From the NCBI RefSeq assembly GCF_900109465.1, contig NZ_FOAZ01000022.1:1-64000 (forward strand): DNA of 64,000 nucleotides, given 5' to 3'. The stretch is from Streptacidiphilus jiangxiensis. GTDB taxonomy: Bacteria > Actinomycetota > Actinomycetes > Streptomycetales > Streptomycetaceae. Positions 16,562 through 24,927 of this stretch are shown here, piece after piece. The position numbers were made by a program, and so were the translations under genes. Within the stretch, counting starts at the first letter, position 1; each line of letters starts with the position of its first letter. Below the pieces are notes generated by a model. That model had not been told where the DNA came from. It saw only the letters and a list, made by a program, of their open reading frames with translations, and did not search any database.

Positions 16562-17514
16562 CGAGCTCCTCCCCCGGCCGCGATGCGCGGGTCGATCAGC
16601 GGGTGGACCAGGTCCACCAGGGTGTTGACGACGACGAAGACGGCGACGACGAGCAGCACCAGCGCCTGCACGACCTGGAAGTCGAGCTCGTCGACGCACT
16701 GGACCAGCAGCGAGCCGATCCCGGACATCCCGAAAGCGGTCTCCACGATCGCGGTGCTGACGAGCATCCCGGAGACCAGCAGCCCGGAGACGGTGACGAT
16801 CGGGCCGAGCGCGTTGCGGAACACGTGCCGCCGCAGCACGCTGCCGCGCGGCACGCCGCGGCTGAGCGCCACCTCGACGTGCTCGCGGCCCAGTTCGTCC
16901 AGCATCGAGGCGCGGGTGACGCGGGTGACCAGCGCCATGAAGGTCACCGACAGCGCGACGGCGGGCATCGCGACGTGGTGCAGCTCGTCGAGAAGGCCGG
17001 TGCCGTTGCCGATGGTCGGGAACCAGCCGAGCCGGACCCCGAAGACCGAGCGCAGCAGCACGGCCGCCGCGAACGACGGCACCGCCGCGCCGACGGTGAC
17101 CAGCAGCAGCACGCCCTTGTCGGTACGGGTGCCGCGCCGCAGCGCGCTGAGCGCTCCGGCGCCGATGCCGACGACGGCGATCAGCAGCGTGGCGACGCCG
17201 ACGAGCAGCAAGGAGGCGGGCAGCCGGGCCCAGATCACCGCGCCGACGCTCTCGTGGAAGAGGTAGGAGCGGCCGAAGTCGCCGTGCAGGACCGCGTCCA
17301 GCCAGTGCCAGTAGCGCACCGGGAACGGCTGGTCGAAGCCGAACTCCTTGCGGATCGCCGCCAGTTCGGCCGGGCTCGGGCTACGGCCCTTGACCAGGAA
17401 GGAGACCGGGTCGCCGGGCGCGAGGTAGAGCGAGGAGAACACCAGGAACGAGGTGACCAGGAGGGTCACCGCCATGCCGACGACCTTGCGCAGCACGGCG
17501 ACCGCGACGCTCAT
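16558..17514 (-). CDS. Peptide ABC transporter permease, DppB/OppB-like
   Basis: First membrane subunit of the importer, 318 residues. It has the DppB N-terminal helix and LYLAPGDPVSFLVKGRSPS, then FPVRYWHWLDAVLHGDFGRS, about five more helices and an EAA loop (REHVEVALSRGVPRGSVLRRHVFRNAL) near residue 215. The C-terminus VDLVHPLIDPRI matches the DppB consensus. Start and stop overlap the binding-protein stop and DppC start. It is a paralogue of the permease at 603-1550. Confidence 0.94.
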   Translation of the reverse strand: MSVAVAVLRKVVGMAVTLLVTSFLVFSSLYLAPGDPVSFLVKGRSPSPAELAAIRKEFGFDQPFPVRYWHWLDAVLHGDFGRSYLFHESVGAVIWARLPASLLLVGVATLLIAVVGIGAGALSALRRGTRTDKGVLLLVTVGAAVPSFAAAVLLRSVFGVRLGWFPTIGNGTGLLDELHHVAMPAVALSVTFMALVTRVTRASMLDELGREHVEVALSRGVPRGSVLRRHVFRNALGPIVTVSGLLVSGMLVSTAIVETAFGMSGIGSLLVQCVDELDFQVVQALVLLVVAVFVVVNTLVDLVHPLIDPRIAAGGGAR

Positions 17515-19166
17515 CCCTTCGCCCCGATCTCGGCCGCCCACGGGTAGTACAGGTAGTCGATGGAGGGCGAGACGCCGGTGATCCGCTTGCCGAGGAAGAG
17601 GCTGACCGGCTCGGTGTAGAGCGGCAGCCACGGCAGCTGCTCCATGGTGATCTGCTGCGCCTTGGCTGCGGCCTGCGCGTGCGCGGTCGGGTCGTAGGCG
17701 CCGACCGCCTGGTTGACGGCGGCGTCGAACTGCGGGTCGGACCAGTTGCCGTAGTTGGCGAACGCGCCGCTCTGCAGGTCGCCGTACATGTCCAGCGGGT
17801 CGGTGATGGAGGTGTACCAGAAGGTCAGGAAGAGGTCGATGCCCTTGCGCGCGGCCGGGTCGGTGAACAGGGCGGTGTACTTGTCGGCCGAGACGGTGTC
17901 GATCTGCGGCTTCAGCCCGATCGCGGTGGCGGCCTGGGCGACTGCCTGCGTGATGATCGTGGTCTGCGAGTCCAGCGGGCTGGTCGCGATGACCACGGTC
18001 TGCCCGTTGACGCCGGCCTTGGCGGCGAGCGCCTTGGCCCTGGCCGGGTCGTAGGGGTACTGCGGCAGGTTCTTCAGCAGCGCGTCGACGCTCGTCCGCG
18101 AGCCGCTGCCGTTCCAGTTGTTGCGGGTGACCAGCGAGTCGGCCACGTCGCCGACACCGCCCGCGCCGGCCTTGATGATGCCCTTGCGGTCGATGGCCAT
18201 CAGCAGCGCCTGCCGCACCTGGGCGTTGCCGAGCACGCCCTTGAGGTTGCCGACGACCTCGTCGGCGACGGTGGTGTTGCGGCCGTAGTAGAGCGTGCCG
18301 GCGGAGCTGGTGGAGAGCTGGCTGTAGGAGTCCGGCGGGACCATCCAGCCGCCGTCGACCTCGCCGGTCTGGAAGGCGTTGACGCGGGCGGTGGCGTCGG
18401 AGAGGAAGACGAACTTGACCTGTCCGGCCTTGGCCTTGAGCTTCGGGTCCCAGTAGCCGTCGAACCGCTTGAGGATCAGGGACTGGCCGGGCGTCCAGGA
18501 GGAGAAGGAGAACGGGCCGGTGCAGTTGACGCCCTTGCCGGGGTTGCCGTAGTCCTTGCCGTCCGCCTTGAGCGTGGCGGCGGACTCGACGGTGCCGGGG
18601 CTGGCGGCCAGGTACTTGTTGAACGTCGAGTCGGGGGTGTTGAGCGTGACGGTGACCTGCAGCGGGCCGGTCGCCTCGACGGACTTCACGTTGCGGAACG
18701 GGTAGGACCAGTCGCTGCCGACGTTCGGGTCGAGGTTGCGGCGCAGCGAGGCGACCACGTCGGCGGCGGTGAGCACGGTGCCGTCGTGGAAGTGCACGCC
18801 GCTGCGGATCGTGTAGACCCAGGTGGTGGGCGTGGGGTTGGCGTAGGCGGTGGCCAGGCCGGGCGAGACGGTGAGGTCCGGGTTCCAGCGCAGCAGGCTC
18901 TCGCAGACGTTCGCGAGGACGGTGTTCGGCGGGTAGTCGAAGGAGTAGGCGTAGTCGATCGAGGTCGGCTCGGCGAAGAGCGACCAGGTGAAGGAGGAGA
19001 GTTCGCCCTTGCTCGCCGGGGTGGTGTCGCTCAGGTGGTAGGCAGCCGCGTCGGCGCTCGCGCTGCCGCCGCCGTGGGCGGTGCCGCTGCACGAGGTGAG
19101 CGCGAGCGCGGTGAGCGGGACGGTCGCGAGGACGAGGGATCTGCGGCGCGTGCGGGGACGGGTCAC
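17511..19166 (-). CDS. ABC transporter substrate-binding lipoprotein, peptide family 5
   Basis: Solute-binding lipoprotein of 551 residues for the adjacent importer. The signal peptide carries arginines (RPRTRRRSLVLATVPLTALAL) and ends at a good lipobox, LTSC, followed by a Gly/Ser linker. The family-5 core is evident: PNTVLANVCESLLRWNPDL, HFHDGTVLTAADVVASLRRNLDP, VRQALLMAIDRKGI and QLPWLPLYTEPV. The GTG at 19166 is preceded by GGAGG at about 7 nt; the much longer open frame upstream overlaps the amidohydrolase and is not used. It differs clearly in sequence from the binding protein at 1550-3202, so the two modules may take different ligands. Confidence 0.93.
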   Translation of the reverse strand: MTRPRTRRRSLVLATVPLTALALTSCSGTAHGGGSASADAAAYHLSDTTPASKGELSSFTWSLFAEPTSIDYAYSFDYPPNTVLANVCESLLRWNPDLTVSPGLATAYANPTPTTWVYTIRSGVHFHDGTVLTAADVVASLRRNLDPNVGSDWSYPFRNVKSVEATGPLQVTVTLNTPDSTFNKYLAASPGTVESAATLKADGKDYGNPGKGVNCTGPFSFSSWTPGQSLILKRFDGYWDPKLKAKAGQVKFVFLSDATARVNAFQTGEVDGGWMVPPDSYSQLSTSSAGTLYYGRNTTVADEVVGNLKGVLGNAQVRQALLMAIDRKGIIKAGAGGVGDVADSLVTRNNWNGSGSRTSVDALLKNLPQYPYDPARAKALAAKAGVNGQTVVIATSPLDSQTTIITQAVAQAATAIGLKPQIDTVSADKYTALFTDPAARKGIDLFLTFWYTSITDPLDMYGDLQSGAFANYGNWSDPQFDAAVNQAVGAYDPTAHAQAAAKAQQITMEQLPWLPLYTEPVSLFLGKRITGVSPSIDYLYYPWAAEIGAKG

Positions 19167-19192
19167 GGGAGGGCCTCCGGGGAAGAGTGGGG

Positions 19193-20884
19193 TCAGTGGT
19201 CGGCGACGTGCACGGCGACGCCGTCGACGAAGGTCATCCGGACTCGGGTGGCGCCGATCTCCTCGGGCGGTCCGGCGAAGGGGTCGCGGTCGAGCACGAC
19301 CAGGTCCGCGCACTTGCCGGGCTCGACGGTGCCGGTCTCCTGGTCCAGGTGGTTCACCCAGGCACTGCCGGCGGTGTACGCGGTGAAGGCCTGGGCGAGG
19401 GTGAGCGCCTGCTCGGGGTAGAAGGGCCGCCGCGGCCGGCGGTCCGCGGCGGCGTTCGGGGCGTCGGTCGGCACGGCGCGGTTGACCGCGACGTGGATGC
19501 CCCAGAGCGGGTTGGGACTGCTGACCGACCAGTCGCTGCCGGCGACCAGGCGGGCACCCGCACGGGCCAGGTCCCCGAACGGGTACTGCAGCGCGGCACG
19601 CTCGGGGCCGAGGAACGGGATGGTCAGCTCGTCCATCTGCGGCTCGTGCGCGGCCCACAGCGCCTGGATGTTGGCGGCGGCTCCGAGTTCGGCGAAGCGC
19701 TTGTAGTCGCCGGGGTCGACGACCTGGAGGTGGGCGAGGTGGTGGCGGTTGTCGTTCGCGCCGTTCGCCGTGCGGGCGCCCTCGAGCGCGTCCAGCACCT
19801 CGCGCACGGCCCGGTCGCCGAGCGCGTGGAAGTGCAGCTGGAAGCCGAGGGAGTCCAGTGCGGCGACGGCGGCGTTCAGCACCTGAGGCGGGACGAAGCT
19901 GAGGCCTGCGTTGGCGGTGGCACAGCCGCAGCCGTCGAGGTAGGGCGAGAGCATCGCGGCGGTGTGGTTCTCGGCGATGCCGTCCTGCATGATCTTGACG
20001 GTGGTGGCGTTGAACCGGCCGACCTGTCCGTGCAGGCGACGCTCCACGAGGTCGGGGATCTGCTCGGTGCCGCGCTCGCGGTCCCACCACAGGGCCCCGA
20101 CGACGCGGGCGAGCAACGAGCCGTCGCGGGCGGCGTCGACGTAGACGGCGAAGTTGTCCGGGTTGCCGGGGAACGCGCCGATCATCGCGTCCTGCCAGGC
20201 GGTGACCCCGAGCGAGAACAGGTGCTGCTGGGCGACGAGCAGTCCGGCCCGGGCCTCCTCGGCGGTGGCGACCGGGACGAGGTCGCCGACCAGGTCCATG
20301 GCGCCCTCCTGGAGCATCCCGATCGGGGTGCCGTCCGCCTCGCGCTCGATCCGGCCGTCGGCCGGGTCGAGGGTGTGCTTACCGACCCCGGCCAGTTGCA
20401 GGGCGCGGGAGTTGACCCAGGCGCCGTGGCCGTCGCGGTTGGTCAGCAGCACCGGCCGGTCCGGGACGACGGAGTCGAGCATGGCGCGGGTCGGGATGCC
20501 GTCCGGGAACACGTCCATGGACCAGCCGCCACCGCGGATCCACGCGGCGTCGGGGTTGGCCGCGGCGTAGGCGGCGACGATGGCGAGGTAGCCCTCGATG
20601 CTGCGCTCCCCCGAGAGGTCGCAGCGCAGCATCTGCACGCCGGCCACGGCCGGGTGGACGTGGGCGTCCTGGAAGCCGGGGGCGAGCAGGCCGCCGGCCA
20701 GGTCGACGACCTCGGTGGCCGAGCCGACCAGCGCTCGCAGCTCGGCTTCCGGTGCTACGGCGAGAATCCGCCCGTCCCGGACGGCCACGGCGGCATCGAC
20801 GGGCGCCGGCCCGGTCGCGGTGAATACCCGACCGCCACGGAACAGCAGCTGAGCAGGGGTTTCTGACGGTGCTTGGGACGCCAT
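19193..20884 (-). CDS. Amidohydrolase, YtcJ-like (Amidohydro_3)
   Basis: Cytoplasmic metal-dependent amidohydrolase of 563 residues, first gene of the second importer operon. Motifs match the family and the paralogue at 3232-4902: HVHP in FQDAHVHP, VKIMQDG, LQLHFHALGDRAV, RHHLAHLQVV, HEPQMDELTIPFLG and GSDWSVS. A cysteine pair in LDGCGC is shared by both paralogues. ATG at 20884 with GGGGAGG about 8 nt upstream. The product probably hydrolyses the substrate delivered by the importer. The downstream binding-protein gene begins 26 bp after its stop. Expression is likely repressed through the 29-bp palindrome just upstream. Confidence 0.9.
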   Translation of the reverse strand: MASQAPSETPAQLLFRGGRVFTATGPAPVDAAVAVRDGRILAVAPEAELRALVGSATEVVDLAGGLLAPGFQDAHVHPAVAGVQMLRCDLSGERSIEGYLAIVAAYAAANPDAAWIRGGGWSMDVFPDGIPTRAMLDSVVPDRPVLLTNRDGHGAWVNSRALQLAGVGKHTLDPADGRIEREADGTPIGMLQEGAMDLVGDLVPVATAEEARAGLLVAQQHLFSLGVTAWQDAMIGAFPGNPDNFAVYVDAARDGSLLARVVGALWWDRERGTEQIPDLVERRLHGQVGRFNATTVKIMQDGIAENHTAAMLSPYLDGCGCATANAGLSFVPPQVLNAAVAALDSLGFQLHFHALGDRAVREVLDALEGARTANGANDNRHHLAHLQVVDPGDYKRFAELGAAANIQALWAAHEPQMDELTIPFLGPERAALQYPFGDLARAGARLVAGSDWSVSSPNPLWGIHVAVNRAVPTDAPNAAADRRPRRPFYPEQALTLAQAFTAYTAGSAWVNHLDQETGTVEPGKCADLVVLDRDPFAGPPEEIGATRVRMTFVDGVAVHVADH

Positions 20885-20927
20885 CGGCGCTTCCTCCCCG
20901 AGTGATGGTGAGGAGGAGTGAAGCGCG

Positions 20928-20956
20928 GCGCAACACTGTTGTCAACACTGTTGCGC
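20928..20956. promoter_or_regulatory. 29-bp near-perfect palindrome, TetR operator copy 1
   Basis: Starts GCGCAACACTGTTG and ends CAACACTGTTGCGC around a central T; only one symmetric pair besides the centre fails to match. It lies between the divergent amidohydrolase (start 20884) and TetR gene (start 20991). A second copy differing at only two positions lies at 21702-21730. The AT-rich GTTG/CAAC repeats make this unusually visible. Confidence 0.85.
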
Positions 20957-20990
20957 TCGACGGACCCCGCATCGTTACACTGGCCGCACC

Positions 20991-21716
20991 ATGACGAATC
21001 CCGCCTCGAAGCCCGCCTCGAAGCCGGCCGTTCCGGCACCGGCCCCCCGCAGCCGGAGCAAGCGCTCGGGCAGCCAGCTCACGCCCGAAGCGATCGTTCA
21101 GGCCAGCCTGCGCATCGCCGCGCGCGGCAGTTCGGACGCGTTCACCGTCCGCCGCCTCGGCGAGGAGCTCGGCGCCGATCCCACCGCCGTCTACCGGCAC
21201 TTCCGCGACAAGGACGAACTGCTGCTGGAGGTCGCCGACCGCACCCTCGGCGAGGTTCTGGACAGCATCCGGCCGGGCCTGGGCTGGCAGGACCGCATCC
21301 GCGCCCTGGCCGACGGCTCGCTCGCGGTCGCCCTCAAGTACCCGGCCGTCGCCTCCGCCATGGCCAGCCGCACCACCCGCCGCGCCAACGAGTTCCGCGT
21401 GGTCGAGCTGATCCTCGGCGCCGTGACCGAGGCAGGCCTGCGCGGTGCGGAGGCCGCGGTGCACTACCGCATGGTCGGCGACTCGCTGCTCGCCCTGGTC
21501 GGCCAGCGCGCCGCCTACCTGCTCTTCTCCGCGGAGGCGCGGGCGGCGGACGAGTCGGCCTGGAGCCGGGAGTACCGACTCGTCGACCCGCAGGCGTTCC
21601 CGCAGATCACGGCGGTCGCCGAGGAGCTGGCCGGGGTCACCCAGGACGCGGTCTACCAGGCCCGGGTCGAGGCGCTGATCACCGCGATCGAGACCAGCGT
21701 GGCGCAACACCGTTGA
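20991..21716 (+). CDS. TetR family transcriptional regulator
   Basis: Regulator of 241 residues. A basic, Pro/Ala-rich tail of about 28 residues precedes the helix-turn-helix (TPEAIVQASLRIAARG...VRRLGEELGADPTAVYRHFRDKDELLLEV), and the rest is an alpha-helical ligand domain. It is divergent from the amidohydrolase/importer operon. Matching 29-bp palindromes stand upstream of it and across its own stop codon, so it probably represses the importer operon, itself and the amine oxidase gene downstream. No clear Shine-Dalgarno precedes the ATG. The C-terminal RVEALITAIETSVAQHR is partly encoded by the downstream operator. Confidence 0.93.
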   Translation: MTNPASKPASKPAVPAPAPRSRSKRSGSQLTPEAIVQASLRIAARGSSDAFTVRRLGEELGADPTAVYRHFRDKDELLLEVADRTLGEVLDSIRPGLGWQDRIRALADGSLAVALKYPAVASAMASRTTRRANEFRVVELILGAVTEAGLRGAEAAVHYRMVGDSLLALVGQRAAYLLFSAEARAADESAWSREYRLVDPQAFPQITAVAEELAGVTQDAVYQARVEALITAIETSVAQHR

Positions 21717-21730
21717 CAACACTGTTGCGC
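21702..21730. promoter_or_regulatory. 29-bp palindrome, TetR operator copy 2, overlapping the tetR stop
   Basis: Starts GCGCAACACCGTTG and ends CAACACTGTTGCGC. It covers the last codons and stop (TGA at 21714-21716) of the TetR gene and ends 60 bp before the amine oxidase start. It differs from copy 1 at two positions: C for T at position 10 and A for T at the centre. The conserved sequence and placement indicate that the same regulator also controls the amine oxidase gene. Confidence 0.82.
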
Positions 21731-21789
21731 CAGCGCTTCACTCCCGGTCAACATCGTTCGATCGATCCCCCAGAGAGGGGTTCTTCGTC

Positions 21790-23445
21790 ATGGACCGGGA
21801 ACCTGCCAGATCGAGCTCCACCCGTACCGGACTGCCCACCTCGCTCGGCCTCGCCTTCTCGCTGGAGGGCGAGGCCCGTCGGCGCGGCATGCCTGTCGCC
21901 GAGGTCGCCGGCGAGCGCGCCGAGCGCGCCGAGCGCGCCGAGCGTGAACTGAGTCGTCGTCACCTGCTGATGGCAGCAGGCGCAGCCACCGCCGTCGGTC
22001 TGGCCGGGGCCGCCCTCGCCGGCGCGAGCCGGGCAGCGGCGGCCACGAATCCGGCCACGGCCCCGCGCGTCGTCATCGTCGGCGCCGGCCTCGCCGGACT
22101 GCGCTGCGCACACCAGCTCTGGACCGGCGCGACGCCGGTCGCCTCGACCGTCTACGAGGCCGACACCACCCATGTCGGCGGCCGTTGCTGGACCCTGCGG
22201 GGCTTCTTCGCCAACGGGATGGTCAGCGAGCACGGGGGTTCGTTCATCAGCTCCACCGACAGCTCCGTGCTGGCCCTCGCCAAATCGCTCGGCCTGAAGA
22301 CCGAGTACGCCAACGGCGGCTCCCTCGGCTCGGGCACCTACGCGGGCTGGATCAACGGCGCCCGCTACGACGGCCCGCAGCAGCAGAGCGACTGGGTCGC
22401 CGAGGCGTACAACGCCTTCGCCGCCTCCTACGCCGCGATGGGCACCCCGCGCTGGAACAGCTGCACGGCCACCGCCAAGCAGCTCGACCAGCTCTCCTGC
22501 CTCGACTACCTCACCCGGATCGGCCTGCCCTCGGGCTCGGCCCTCAGCCAGCTGATCCAGTCGGTCCAACTCCAGGCAGGCGGCGAGCCCGCGGCGGCAT
22601 CCGCCGTCGGCATGATCGGCTTCCTGGGGAACTCCTCGACCTTCGACGGCGGCCCGGGCTTCGACGAGAAGTACCACCTCATCGGCGGCAACGACCAGTT
22701 GGTCAGCGGCATGGTCTCGGCGCTCCCCGCGGGAACCGTGCGGCAGGGGTACCAACTGGTGGCCGTGGTGCAGAACTCCGACGGAAGCTACACCTGCACC
22801 TTCCAGTGCGGCGGCACGCCCGTCTCCGTGCAGGCCGACCACCTGGTGCTGGCCCTGCCGTTCAGCACGCTGCGCGACGTGGACCTCACCCGCTCCGGCC
22901 TCAGCGCGCTGAAGCTGCAGGCCATCGCGGAACAGGGCATGGGCCAGAACGCGAAGCTGGTCACCCAGCTGACCACGAAGACCTGGCCGTCACTCGGTTA
23001 CAACGGCGTCAGCAACACCGCGCCGACCGGCTACCAGACCGCGTGGGACGGCTCCGTCCAGCTCGGCGCGAAGGGTTCCCCCGCGCTCCTCGTCAACTTC
23101 CCCGGCGGCGACGCCGCTCGCACGGGCCTGACCGGAGCGGCCCACGGCCCCGCCCCGACGGCGGACGTGAACGCGTTCCTGTCCCAGATCGAGCAGGTCT
23201 TCCCCGGCACGACGGCGGCGTACAACGGGCTCGCCTACGAGGACCACTGGTCCCTGGACCCGTGGCACAAGGGCGCGTACCACTACTACGAGGTGGGCCA
23301 GTACACCTCGTTCGCCGGCTACGAGGCGGTCCAGGAGGGCCGCGTCCACTTCGCCGGCGAGCACACCGACGTCGACAACGCGACGCTCGACGCCGCGGTG
23401 GCGTCGGGGGAACGGGCGGCGGCGGAGATCGCGAGTCAGATCTAG
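21790..23445 (+). CDS. Tat-exported FAD-dependent amine oxidase
   Basis: Flavoprotein of 551 residues in the flavin-containing monoamine oxidase family, which oxidises amines to aldehydes with release of ammonia and hydrogen peroxide. A long N-region leads to a Tat-type signal (SRRHLLMAAGAATAVGLAGAALAG, about residues 55-78), so the folded protein is likely exported. The FAD-binding VVIVGAGLAGLRCA is at about residue 95 and the GG motif VGGRCWT about 30 residues on. The C-terminal GRVHFAGEHTDVDNATLDAAVASGERAA is the second FAD-binding part. The N-region has four near-repeats of GluArgAla encoded by a 9-bp tandem repeat. It lies behind a copy of the TetR operator, linking it to the importer/amidohydrolase module. 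Confidence 0.9.
   Translation: MDREPARSSSTRTGLPTSLGLAFSLEGEARRRGMPVAEVAGERAERAERAERELSRRHLLMAAGAATAVGLAGAALAGASRAAAATNPATAPRVVIVGAGLAGLRCAHQLWTGATPVASTVYEADTTHVGGRCWTLRGFFANGMVSEHGGSFISSTDSSVLALAKSLGLKTEYANGGSLGSGTYAGWINGARYDGPQQQSDWVAEAYNAFAASYAAMGTPRWNSCTATAKQLDQLSCLDYLTRIGLPSGSALSQLIQSVQLQAGGEPAAASAVGMIGFLGNSSTFDGGPGFDEKYHLIGGNDQLVSGMVSALPAGTVRQGYQLVAVVQNSDGSYTCTFQCGGTPVSVQADHLVLALPFSTLRDVDLTRSGLSALKLQAIAEQGMGQNAKLVTQLTTKTWPSLGYNGVSNTAPTGYQTAWDGSVQLGAKGSPALLVNFPGGDAARTGLTGAAHGPAPTADVNAFLSQIEQVFPGTTAAYNGLAYEDHWSLDPWHKGAYHYYEVGQYTSFAGYEAVQEGRVHFAGEHTDVDNATLDAAVASGERAAAEIASQI
21913..21948 (+). repeat. 9-bp tandem repeat inside the amine oxidase gene
   Basis: GAGCGCGCC is repeated three times, then a variant GAGCGTGAA, encoding GluArgAla repeats before the Tat signal. 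In-frame copy-number change would only lengthen or shorten the signal N-region. Confidence 0.85.
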
Positions 23446-23466
23446 ACGCAGGGAAGTTGCCCTGTC

Positions 23467-23570
23467 CAGGGGCGCGGGGAACCGCGCGACAAGCCACTGG
23501 CGTGCGGATGGTCCTGAACGCGCAGGGCCACCGCACGCCGGTGGTTTCTGCGCAGTTCCCCGCGCCCCTT
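23467..23570. repeat. Long intergenic inverted repeat, copy 1 (GGGGCGCGGGGAACTGCGC family)
   Basis: The left arm begins AGGGGCGCGGGGAACCGCG and the right arm ends CGCAGTTCCCCGCGCCCCT. The arms pair almost completely, with a semi-conserved middle containing GTGCGGATGG and CGCAGGGCC. It separates the convergent amine oxidase and P450 genes and is well placed as a bidirectional terminator. Related elements occur at 46253-46347, 49430-49534 and 61243-61367. I know this motif as a common streptomycete intergenic element. Confidence 0.85.
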
Positions 23571-23582
23571 GAGGAGTTGCAA

Positions 23583-24821
23583 CTACAGCTCGACCGGCAG
23601 GGCTTGCGGCCCGTGCATGATGCCGCCCACCGTCCACGCCAGGTCCGTGTACTCCCCCAACAACCGCAGGCTCGGCAAGCGGCGCAGCAGCGTCCCGAGT
23701 GCGATCTGGCCCTCCAGGCGCGCGAGGGGCGCGCCGACGCAGTAGTGGATGCCGTGGCCGAAGGAGAGGTGGCGGCCGTCCGTGCGGGTGACGTCGAGGT
23801 CGGCGGCGTTCGTCGCGAGCGACGGGTCCCGGCCGACCGCCGCGAGGGAGACGGCGAGGGCGCTGCCCTTGGGGATCAGCACCCCGCCCAACTCCACGTC
23901 GCACGCGGCGAACCGGAGCGGCGTCTGATCGACCGGAGCGTCGAAGCGGAGGAACTCCTCCACCGCGCCGGGCAGCAGCTCCGGCCGCTCGCGCAGCAGC
24001 TCGGCCTGCTCGGGGTGGTCCAGGAGCGCGGCCATCGCGTTGCCGAGAAGGTTGACCGTCGTCTCGTGGCCTGCGACCAGGAGGATGACGGCCGTGCCGA
24101 GCAACTCCTCCTCGCTCAACGCCTCCTCGTCCTCGCGGTTGACGCGGATCAGCGCGGCCAGCAGGTCCTTGCCGGGGTCGGCCGCGGCCTGCTTCGCCGC
24201 GATCAGCGCGATGAAGTACGCGTTCAGCGCGAGCATGCCCTGCTGCTGCTCGACCGAGGGCGTCGCCGAGCCGCCGGAGACGGCCGCCAGGGTCCAGGCA
24301 CGGAAGTCCGCCTGCGCGTCCAGGGGGACGCCCAGCAGTTCACAGATGACCATGACCGGCAGCGGCCCGGTGAAGTCCTCGACGAGGTCGATCGCCTCGC
24401 CTGCGGCGGCCTTCGCGTCGATGGCGTCGACCAGCTCGTCCGCGATCTGCTGGATCCGCGGGCGCAGCTCCTCGACGCGGCGCGGGGTGAAGGCCCGGGC
24501 GACGGGGCCGCGCAGGCGGGCATGGTCCGGCGGATCGGCCATCAGCATGTTGGATCCCAGCCCCTGGCCCCTGCCCTGGTAGTTGAGGACGCCCGCGGCG
24601 TCCAGCCCGGCGCGGCCGATCTCCGGGTCCTTGAGCAGATCGGGGTGGGTGAGCGCGACGCGGGCCAGCTCGTGGTCGAGGACCAGGTAGAGGTCGAGCC
24701 CGCTCGGCTGCCGCACCCGCTGAACCGGGCCCCGGTCGCGCAGCCCGACGTAGCGGGCGTGTGCCTCGGCCTTGAACGACGGGTCGTTGATGAGCGGATC
24801 CAGCTCCTCGTTCGTGGTCAT
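23583..24821 (-). CDS. Cytochrome P450
   Basis: Soluble bacterial P450 of 412 residues. The I-helix oxygen-activation motif is AGHETT (250-255), the K-helix ExxR is E289-R292 (EFLR), and the haem-binding loop FGHGIHYCVGAPLAR has the ligand Cys361. Overall pattern resembles CYP105/CYP107-type streptomycete enzymes, which hydroxylate small molecules. I started at the ATG at 24821 because GGGAGGGG lies about 6 nt upstream; the ATG 12 codons earlier lacks this. No ferredoxin gene is adjacent, so redox partners must be elsewhere. It is divergent from an SDR gene, a possible functional partner. Confidence 0.94.
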   Translation of the reverse strand: MTTNEELDPLINDPSFKAEAHARYVGLRDRGPVQRVRQPSGLDLYLVLDHELARVALTHPDLLKDPEIGRAGLDAAGVLNYQGRGQGLGSNMLMADPPDHARLRGPVARAFTPRRVEELRPRIQQIADELVDAIDAKAAAGEAIDLVEDFTGPLPVMVICELLGVPLDAQADFRAWTLAAVSGGSATPSVEQQQGMLALNAYFIALIAAKQAAADPGKDLLAALIRVNREDEEALSEEELLGTAVILLVAGHETTVNLLGNAMAALLDHPEQAELLRERPELLPGAVEEFLRFDAPVDQTPLRFAACDVELGGVLIPKGSALAVSLAAVGRDPSLATNAADLDVTRTDGRHLSFGHGIHYCVGAPLARLEGQIALGTLLRRLPSLRLLGEYTDLAWTVGGIMHGPQALPVEL

Positions 24822-24927
24822 GCTGCCCCTCCCGTGGACCGGCCGTGTCCTGACCATTGTGCGTTGCCTTCGCCATCGACCGCACGGTTATGGACATCAG
24901 ACGCACCGTCAGCGAAGGATGTGCGCC

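Noticed and set aside
13827..23445. Reading the 14-23 kb region as a secondary-metabolite cluster because of FAD oxidase, P450 and methyltransferases nearby
   Set aside because: No polyketide synthase, NRPS, terpene or RiPP core enzyme is present, and the operons are separately regulated and functionally distinct.
23446..23582. CRISPR-like repeat or transposon end at the inverted repeat
   Set aside because: A single inverted repeat with no direct-repeat array, no transposase and no target-site duplication; it fits a known type of intergenic repeat.
24043..24582. Rightward frames antisense to the P450 gene
   Set aside because: They lie opposite a P450 with all motifs intact and have Ser/Arg-rich shadow composition.
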